From NCBI RefSeq assembly GCF_900104745.1, contig NZ_LT629732.1, positions 558,001 to 622,000 of the forward strand: a DNA stretch of 64,000 nt, read 5' to 3'. A program made the position numbers and the translations under genes. The notes beneath the pieces were generated by a model. It was not told the DNA's origin and did not search any database. It saw only the letters and a program-made list of their open reading frames with translations. Positions within the stretch are counted from its first letter, which is position 1. The number at the start of each line of letters is the position of its first letter. Below, one piece after another: positions 59,705 to 64,000 of the stretch. The DNA is from Actinopolymorpha singaporensis. Its GTDB lineage: Bacteria; Actinomycetota; Actinomycetes; Propionibacteriales; Actinopolymorphaceae.

Positions 59705-60288
59705 AGCGCCACCTCCGCGGTGAGGCCGCGCTCCTCCAGCAGCAGCCGCAGCTGGCGCAGGGCGTAGTAGGTGCGGCTCTTCACCGTCCCCGGCGGTACG
59801 CCGAGCCGCTGTGCCGCCTCGGCGACGGAGTTGCCGCGGTAGTAGACCTCCACCAGAACCTGCCGGTGGTGCGGCGGGAGCTCGGCCAGCACCTCCATGA
59901 CCTCCCATGCCACCATCGCCCGGTCGAGGTCCTCCTCGCCGGTGGGTACGACGTCCAGCGCCTCCTCGCCCACCTCGGGCGGCCGCGCCCGGCGGGCCCG
60001 GTCCCCGTCGAAGACCAGGTTGCGGGCCACCGTCACCAGCCACGCCCGCGCCGGGCCACGGGCCGGGTCGAGCGCCTCGGGATGCCGCCAGGCCCGCAGC
60101 AACGTCTCCTGTACGACGTCCTCGGCCCGCTGCCGGTCGCCGCGGACCAGCCGCAGGACGTAGCCGAACAGAGCTCGGCCGTGCTCGGCGTACAGCCGGC
60201 GGACCAGCTCCTCGTCAGCGGTCGCGCCCTCCGGCGCCGCCGCACCCATGCTGTCCACACGGCGCGCGGGGCGAGGTGGTTCAGTCAT
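59701..60288 (-). CDS. ECF RNA polymerase sigma factor
   Basis: The 195-residue group 4 sigma factor has region 2 (ALFGYVLRLVRGDRQRAEDVVQETLLRAWRH, about residues 40-70) and region 4 (VLVEVYYRGNSVAEAAQRLGVPPGTVKSRTYYALRQL, about 145-180), joined by a short linker. It should be held inactive by the zf-HC2 anti-sigma factor whose gene overlaps it. Targets are unknown; the thioredoxin downstream is a candidate. The ATG at 60288 is one of two possible starts; an ATG lies 13 codons downstream. Confidence 0.93.
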   Translation of the reverse strand: MTEPPRPARRVDSMGAAAPEGATADEELVRRLYAEHGRALFGYVLRLVRGDRQRAEDVVQETLLRAWRHPEALDPARGPARAWLVTVARNLVFDGDRARRARPPEVGEEALDVVPTGEEDLDRAMVAWEVMEVLAELPPHHRQVLVEVYYRGNSVAEAAQRLGVPPGTVKSRTYYALRQLRLLLEERGLTAEVAL

Positions 60289-60327
60289 CGCGGTTCATCC
60301 GTCGAGATCCATCGCGCAAACCCGTCC

Positions 60328-60597
60328 TCAGCCGCCCGCGAACGGCGGAAGCAGTTCGATCCGGGCGCCCTCGGCCAGGCGTACGGTCGCCGGGTCGCGG
60401 CCGCCCACGGGGTCGCCGTCGATCAGCACCGAGCACAGGCCGAGCACCTGCTCGAACCTTGGCCGGTCGCCGTGCCGGGACCTGGCTTCCGCGAGGGCGT
60501 CGGCGAGCGTGCCCGCCTCCACCTGCTCCTCGGCCAGTCCGGCAGCCTCCTTCGCGGCCGCCCAATAGCGCACCGTCACCGTCGTAGGGGAAGACAC
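60328..60597 (-). CDS. MoaD/ThiS family sulfur-carrier protein
   Basis: The 89-residue beta-grasp protein has [27 protein letters not shown] at the start and ends in the obligatory Gly-Gly (LLPPFAGG), which is thiocarboxylated. [12 protein letters not shown] matches MoaD, the small subunit of molybdopterin synthase, better than ThiS. AGGA eight bases before the GTG at 60597 supports the start. It is divergent from glnR and 39 bp before the ECF sigma gene. Confidence 0.88.
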   Translation of the reverse strand: MSSPTTVTVRYWAAAKEAAGLAEEQVEAGTLADALAEARSRHGDRPRFEQVLGLCSVLIDGDPVGGRDPATVRLAEGARIELLPPFAGG

Positions 60598-60682
60598 GTG
60601 GGATATCCTGCCTGCAACCGGCGGACCTGGGCGACAGCGCCGTCCCGAGTGCCAGGTCCCCACTGACCAGGGGAGACGTCCG

Positions 60683-61447
60683 GTGAGCACAATCATCCTG
60701 CTCACGAACGCCCTTCAGCCGTCGGCGGAGATCGTTCCGGCACTCGGCCTGCTCGCGCACCACGTGCGCGTGGCTCCTGCCGAGGCGAGCGCACTCCTGG
60801 ACGTGGGCCCGGCTGACGCGGTGCTCGTGGACGCACGAAGCGACCTGGTTCAGGCCCGCAGCCTGACCAGGATCATCCGGACCACCGGCATCGGCGTCCC
60901 GCTGCTGGTGGTCGTGACCGAGGGCGGCCTGGCCGCCGTCAACGCCGACTGGGGACTGGACGACGTACTGGTCCACAACGCCGGTCCGGCCGAGGTGGAC
61001 GCCCGGCTGCGCGTGGCGATCGGCAAGCTCGCACTGCAGACCACCGAGGACGAGCACCCCAACGTCATCCGGCGCGGCGAGCTGGTCATCGACGAGGACA
61101 CCTACACCTCCCGGCTCGCCGGGCGAACGCTCGACCTCACGTTCAAGGAGTTCGAGCTGGTGAAGTTCCTCGCCCAGCACCCCGGCCGGGTGTTCACCCG
61201 GCAGCAACTGCTGCAGGAGGTGTGGGGGTACGACTACTTCGGCGGCACACGTACCGTCGACGTGCACGTACGCCGGCTGCGGGCCAAGCTCGGCCCGGAG
61301 TACGAATCCCTCATCGGCACGGTCCGCAACGTCGGCTACCGCTTCGTCTCCCCACCGGTCACGCCCGTGCCGGAGGACGACGAGGACTCGTCCGGCTCGC
61401 CGCGGGTGCCCGACGACGCGCGGTCGCTCACCGGAGAGGCTTCCTAG
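60683..61447 (+). CDS. glnR: OmpR-family orphan response regulator GlnR (global nitrogen regulator)
   Basis: The 254-residue protein matches actinobacterial GlnR. It starts [32 protein letters not shown], has an atypical receiver with [29 protein letters not shown] near residue 76, and the winged-helix domain [52 protein letters not shown] near 155-205. GlnR controls ammonium assimilation genes in Streptomyces and mycobacteria without a partner kinase. GGGGAG about 8 bases before the GTG at 60683 supports the start. TATCCT at 60604-60609 may be its -10. Confidence 0.93.
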   Translation: MSTIILLTNALQPSAEIVPALGLLAHHVRVAPAEASALLDVGPADAVLVDARSDLVQARSLTRIIRTTGIGVPLLVVVTEGGLAAVNADWGLDDVLVHNAGPAEVDARLRVAIGKLALQTTEDEHPNVIRRGELVIDEDTYTSRLAGRTLDLTFKEFELVKFLAQHPGRVFTRQQLLQEVWGYDYFGGTRTVDVHVRRLRAKLGPEYESLIGTVRNVGYRFVSPPVTPVPEDDEDSSGSPRVPDDARSLTGEAS

Positions 61448-62523
61448 CCCACGGCCCCCGCGTCGCGCAGCAGCGGTAGGAGCTGCTCTCCCTGCCGCCT
61501 GATCTCCGGCAGGTAGGGCGTGTCGGAGAGCACGAAGTGGGAGATGCCGAGGCTCTCGTACTTGCGCAGTGACTTCGCGACGTCCTCGGCCGAGCCGACC
61601 AGCCAGGTGGTGCCCGCGCCACCGCCGCCGTACCTGCCGGGGGTGGTGTAGAGGTTGTCGTCCAGCACCTCTCCCCGGGCGTGCAGGTCGAGCAGCCGCT
61701 GCTGCCCGACGGCTCCCCGCCAGTTGGGGTGTCGCGAGCCGGGCACCGTCCCCTTCGCCATCTCCGCAACCTTGGCCTCGGCGTCGGCCCAGGCCTGCGC
61801 GGTGGTGTCCCGTACCAGGGTGGTGATCCGCAGCCCGAACTCCAGCGGCGGGTGCTCGCGCCCCAGCTTCTCGCCGAGGTCCTTCAGCCGCTCGATCCGC
61901 TCCCGTACGCCGTCGAGGGGCTCGCCCCAGAAGAGCTGGACGTCCGCCTCGGTGGCGGCCACCTTCTCGGCGGCCTCGGAGGCGCCGCCGAAGTAGAGCC
62001 GCGGGTGCCGGCGTCCGCCCAGCTCGACCGGCCGGGACGCCAGCGTCGAGTCGGTGACGTCGAAGTGCTCGCCGTGGTAGGTGACGTTCTCCTCGGTCCA
62101 GAGGCGCCGCACGATCTGGAGGAACTCCTTCGTGCGGGCGTAGCGCGCGGCCTGGTCGCCCTCACTGTCGCCGTACGCCGCGAGGTCGTCCCGGCCGGAC
62201 ACGACGTTGACCAGCACGCGGCCACCGGTGAGGTGGTCCAGGGTCGCGGCGGCGGAGGCGAAGTTGGCCGGTCGCCAGTAACCGGGCCGGATCGCGATGA
62301 GGGGCCGGAAGGTCGTCGTCCGTGCGGCCAGGGCGGTGGCGACCGTGAAGGTGTCCGGCCGGCCCCAGCCGGTGCCGAGGAGCGCGCCGTGCCAGCCGTG
62401 GTCCTCGAGCGCTCGGGCGTGGCTGGTGAGGGTGTCCAGACTGTTGTGACCCGTAACCACGGCGTCACCACGGTGACCGGGCTGGACCTGGTTCGGGATG
62501 TACCAGAGGAACTCGGGGCTCAT
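61444..62523 (-). CDS. FMNH2-dependent alkanesulfonate monooxygenase-like LLM enzyme (SsuD family)
   Basis: The 359-residue luciferase-like protein closely follows Ssu[16 protein letters not shown] near residue 6, [25 protein letters not shown] near 45, [38 protein letters not shown] near 75 and [14 protein letters not shown] near 175. It would release sulfite from alkanesulfonates using reduced FMN, in keeping with the sulfur genes nearby. No flavin reductase or transporter gene is adjacent. The ATG at 62523 lies 7 bases after TATGGT. Its stop shares CTAG with glnR. Confidence 0.88.
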   Translation of the reverse strand: MSPEFLWYIPNQVQPGHRGDAVVTGHNSLDTLTSHARALEDHGWHGALLGTGWGRPDTFTVATALAARTTTFRPLIAIRPGYWRPANFASAAATLDHLTGGRVLVNVVSGRDDLAAYGDSEGDQAARYARTKEFLQIVRRLWTEENVTYHGEHFDVTDSTLASRPVELGGRRHPRLYFGGASEAAEKVAATEADVQLFWGEPLDGVRERIERLKDLGEKLGREHPPLEFGLRITTLVRDTTAQAWADAEAKVAEMAKGTVPGSRHPNWRGAVGQQRLLDLHARGEVLDDNLYTTPGRYGGGGAGTTWLVGSAEDVAKSLRKYESLGISHFVLSDTPYLPEIRRQGEQLLPLLRDAGAVG

Positions 62524-62530
62524 GCAGCAA

Positions 62531-62536
62531 ACCATA
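62531..62536 (-). promoter_or_regulatory. -10 box TATGGT for leaderless SsuD-like gene
   Basis: TATGGT-N7-ATG(62523) on the minus strand; CCGACA 16 bases further upstream is a fair -35. Confidence 0.55.
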
Positions 62537-62583
62537 CCCAACAAGTAGGCATTGTCGGGATTGGTGGGCGACGCCCACGAAAG

Positions 62584-62618
62584 CGGCGGGCCGGGCGGTC
62601 GTCCCGCCCGGCCCGCCG
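62584..62618 (-). terminator. Hairpin terminator after the 5'-nucleotidase gene
   Basis: Perfect 15-base GC-rich arms (62584-62598 and 62604-62618) with a 5-base loop, about 75 bp past the stop codon. Confidence 0.8.
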
Positions 62619-62620
62619 AG

Positions 62621-62695
62621 TGCGCCGTACGTCAGCGCGCTGTACGTCAGTGCGCCGTACGTCAGCGCGCTGTACGTCAGTGCGCCGTACGTCAG
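62621..62695. repeat. Alternating 15-bp tandem repeat, five units
   Basis: Units tgcgccgtacgtcag (A) and cgcgctgtacgtcag (B) alternate A-B-A-B-A, each perfect, giving a 30-bp higher-order period. The last unit contains the stop codon of the 5'-nucleotidase gene. Confidence 0.95.
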
Positions 62696-64000
62696 TTGGT
62701 GGCGGTGATCCGGCCCTCGCCCCCGACCGGGTAGTCGGCCGCCCGGACCTTCCCCGACAGCCCCTCCTCGAGGTAGCCGCGCAGCGCGCCCTGGTAGGTC
62801 GTGCCGACCGGAGTGAAGTCCAGCCCCTTCAGCGGGTAGGCGTCCCCGCCGCGCGCGGAGAAGTCGTTCGTCGCCACCGGGATCGGCGCGCCGTCGACCA
62901 CCTGGCCGTCGCGGACCAGGACCGTCCCGTCGTCGAGTACGACGTCGCGCACCCGCTCGCCCGGAGTGAGGATCTCCCCGGTCGACTCGTTCACCACCTG
63001 CGCCTGGCGGCTCACGTCGTAGCTGAACGCCAGCCCGGACACCTGGATGAACGCTCCCGCGGCCGACGGTGCGGCGGCGACCCCGCGTTCGAGGAGCTGC
63101 CGCAGCGTGTCCCGGGGCACCTCGGGTACGACCGCGACGAAGTTGGCGAACGGCGCGACGTCGTAGGTGTCCAGTGCGGTCACCGGACCGGCCGGGATCA
63201 CCGCGTCGTTGCGCAGACCGCCGCCGTTCTGGATGCCGACCACCGGCGCGGGTACGCCGTACTCCGCGGCCTTCTGCGCGCCCGCCCACACCAGCGCGTC
63301 GGCCACCATGTCACCGAGGTTGGTCTCCTTGCTGCGGACGTCGCCCCGGACGCCGTTCAGCGGGACTTCGCTGTCGGCGACGACCGTCTCCCGCAGGGAG
63401 GCCAGGTGGCTCTCGACCGGAGCCTCGACGTTGGCGCGAGTCCAGGCGTCCTTGGCCACCGCGTCTGCTCCGACACCCGCCACCCGGACCGGGCGGCTCT
63501 GCTGATCGTCGGCGCCGAGCAGCCGGCCGGCGCGATCGAAGCGCAGGACGAGCTGCCCGACGTACTTGTAGTTGCCCGTCGTGGTGGCCACCGGCACCTG
63601 GCGGCCGTCGGCGTCGGTCGCCCACAACGGGTAGCCGCGTTCGGCCCGGTCGCCGGGGATCAGCGGGTCGCCCTGGTCGGCCAGGATCTCCCCGCCGCCG
63701 GCACCGAGTACGACGTCGATGTCACGCAGCTGCGGCACCAGCGCGAGTTCGTTGTCGATGTCCTGCAGGTGACTGACCAGGATGATCTTGTCGACTCCCT
63801 GCCGGGTGAGCGCGCTCGCCGCGTCGTTGGCGATCCGGGCCAGCTCGGTGCGCACCCGGACGTTGCGCGGGCTGGAGATGGTGGGCAGCTCCGGCGTGGT
63901 CAGCCCGATCACACCGATGCGTTCGCCGCGCTCGCGAACCACGGTGGTGGCGCGGATGACGCCCTGGCCGGCGTACTTCGCCAGCGCGGGTTCGCCGCTC
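62692..64000 (-). CDS. UshA/5'-nucleotidase-type bifunctional metallophosphatase, N-terminus beyond the window
   Basis: At least 435 C-terminal residues are present and the frame is open to the right edge. The metallophosphatase part shows GLTTPELPTISSP, VSHLQDIDNELALVPQL and VLGAGGGEILAD, the nucleotidase-type counterpart of the GHxH segment. The C-terminal 5'-nucleotidase domain has GIQNGGGLRND near two thirds of the visible length and ATNDFSARGGDAY near the end, which position the nucleoside. Such enzymes are secreted or wall-bound and release phosphate and nucleosides; the signal peptide would lie outside the window. Confidence 0.9.
   Translation of the reverse strand, partial: SGEPALAKYAGQGVIRATTVVRERGERIGVIGLTTPELPTISSPRNVRVRTELARIANDAASALTRQGVDKIILVSHLQDIDNELALVPQLRDIDVVLGAGGGEILADQGDPLIPGDRAERGYPLWATDADGRQVPVATTTGNYKYVGQLVLRFDRAGRLLGADDQQSRPVRVAGVGADAVAKDAWTRANVEAPVESHLASLRETVVADSEVPLNGVRGDVRSKETNLGDMVADALVWAGAQKAAEYGVPAPVVGIQNGGGLRNDAVIPAGPVTALDTYDVAPFANFVAVVPEVPRDTLRQLLERGVAAAPSAAGAFIQVSGLAFSYDVSRQAQVVNESTGEILTPGERVRDVVLDDGTVLVRDGQVVDGAPIPVATNDFSARGGDAYPLKGLDFTPVGTTYQGALRGYLEEGLSGKVRAADYPVGGEGRITATN

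Noticed and set aside
62621-62695. CRISPR array
   Set aside because: The units are directly contiguous 15-mers without spacers.
1-64000. tRNA or rRNA genes
   Set aside because: No cloverleaf with a T-loop GTTCGAATC-type motif and acceptor pairing, and no rRNA-like stretch, was seen. A tRNAscan-SE and Rfam run would settle this.

Overview
The window is chromosomal DNA from a very high-GC actinomycete. The evidence is GC-rich third codon positions, GTG and TTG starts, F420/LLM-type oxidoreductases, ANTAR, WYL and DUF3151 proteins, a GlnR orthologue, and many genes whose -10 box (TANNNT) lies 6-7 bases before the start codon, as expected of leaderless transcripts. The gene order resembles Propionibacteriales (Nocardioides, Kribbella or Actinopolymorpha type), but the genus is a guess. 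No tRNA, rRNA, transposase, integrase or CRISPR array was seen.

Positions 1-16 kb are mostly housekeeping. They hold a cut-off metallophosphoesterase, a sulfatase, purine genes (purB; purA-NYN-purD), a diacylglycerol-kinase-like protein with altered motifs, an aldo/keto reductase, DUF3151, class II fructose-bisphosphate aldolase, and a divergent GntR/SIS pair for amino-sugar metabolism. At 16.4-17.6 kb an Erm-type rRNA methyltransferase follows a short leaderless ORF that carries the Arg-Leu-Arg macrolide-stalling motif, so it probably has a drug-inducible attenuator. From 17.6 to 34 kb come assorted accessory and housekeeping genes: GAF-ANTAR, HAD-IIA phosphatase, SPOUT methyltransferase, DedA, LemA, pyrE, an SDR, an aminotransferase, a WYL regulator divergent from DUF3224, an AlkZ-like glycosylase, a two-component flavin oxidoreductase pair, TPR and DinB proteins.

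Positions 34-48.3 kb form a surface-polysaccharide locus. It contains a Gfo/Idh/MocA dehydrogenase, two DegT aminotransferases, a hexapeptide acetyltransferase, two GT4 glycosyltransferases, a Wzy-like polymerase, a Wzx flippase, a broken Wzz/tyrosine-kinase gene, a beta-propeller membrane protein, a UDP-GlcNAc 2-epimerase and a UDP-sugar 6-dehydrogenase. Together these cover every step of a WbpA-B-E-D-I (UDP-ManNAc3NAcA) type pathway. An LCP ligase (51.2 kb), a WbaP-type initiating transferase (52.6 kb) and a UDP-glucuronate decarboxylase-like epimerase (54.3 kb) probably belong to the same system.

Positions 48.4-62.5 kb carry a block that I recall as conserved in actinobacteria, for example Mycobacterium tuberculosis around Rv0811c-Rv0818: YgfZ, Fur, nitrobindin, then sseC/DUF1416, cysA2 rhodanese, ThiX-like thioredoxin, MoaD and GlnR. 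The polysaccharide genes at 51-55 kb interrupt it. A short cysteine-rich leader ORF precedes the rhodanese operon behind a good promoter and looks like the actinobacterial cysteine-responsive attenuator. An ECF sigma/zinc-finger anti-sigma pair overlaps the thioredoxin gene. The window ends in an alkanesulfonate-type LLM monooxygenase and a UshA-type 5'-nucleotidase cut by the right edge.
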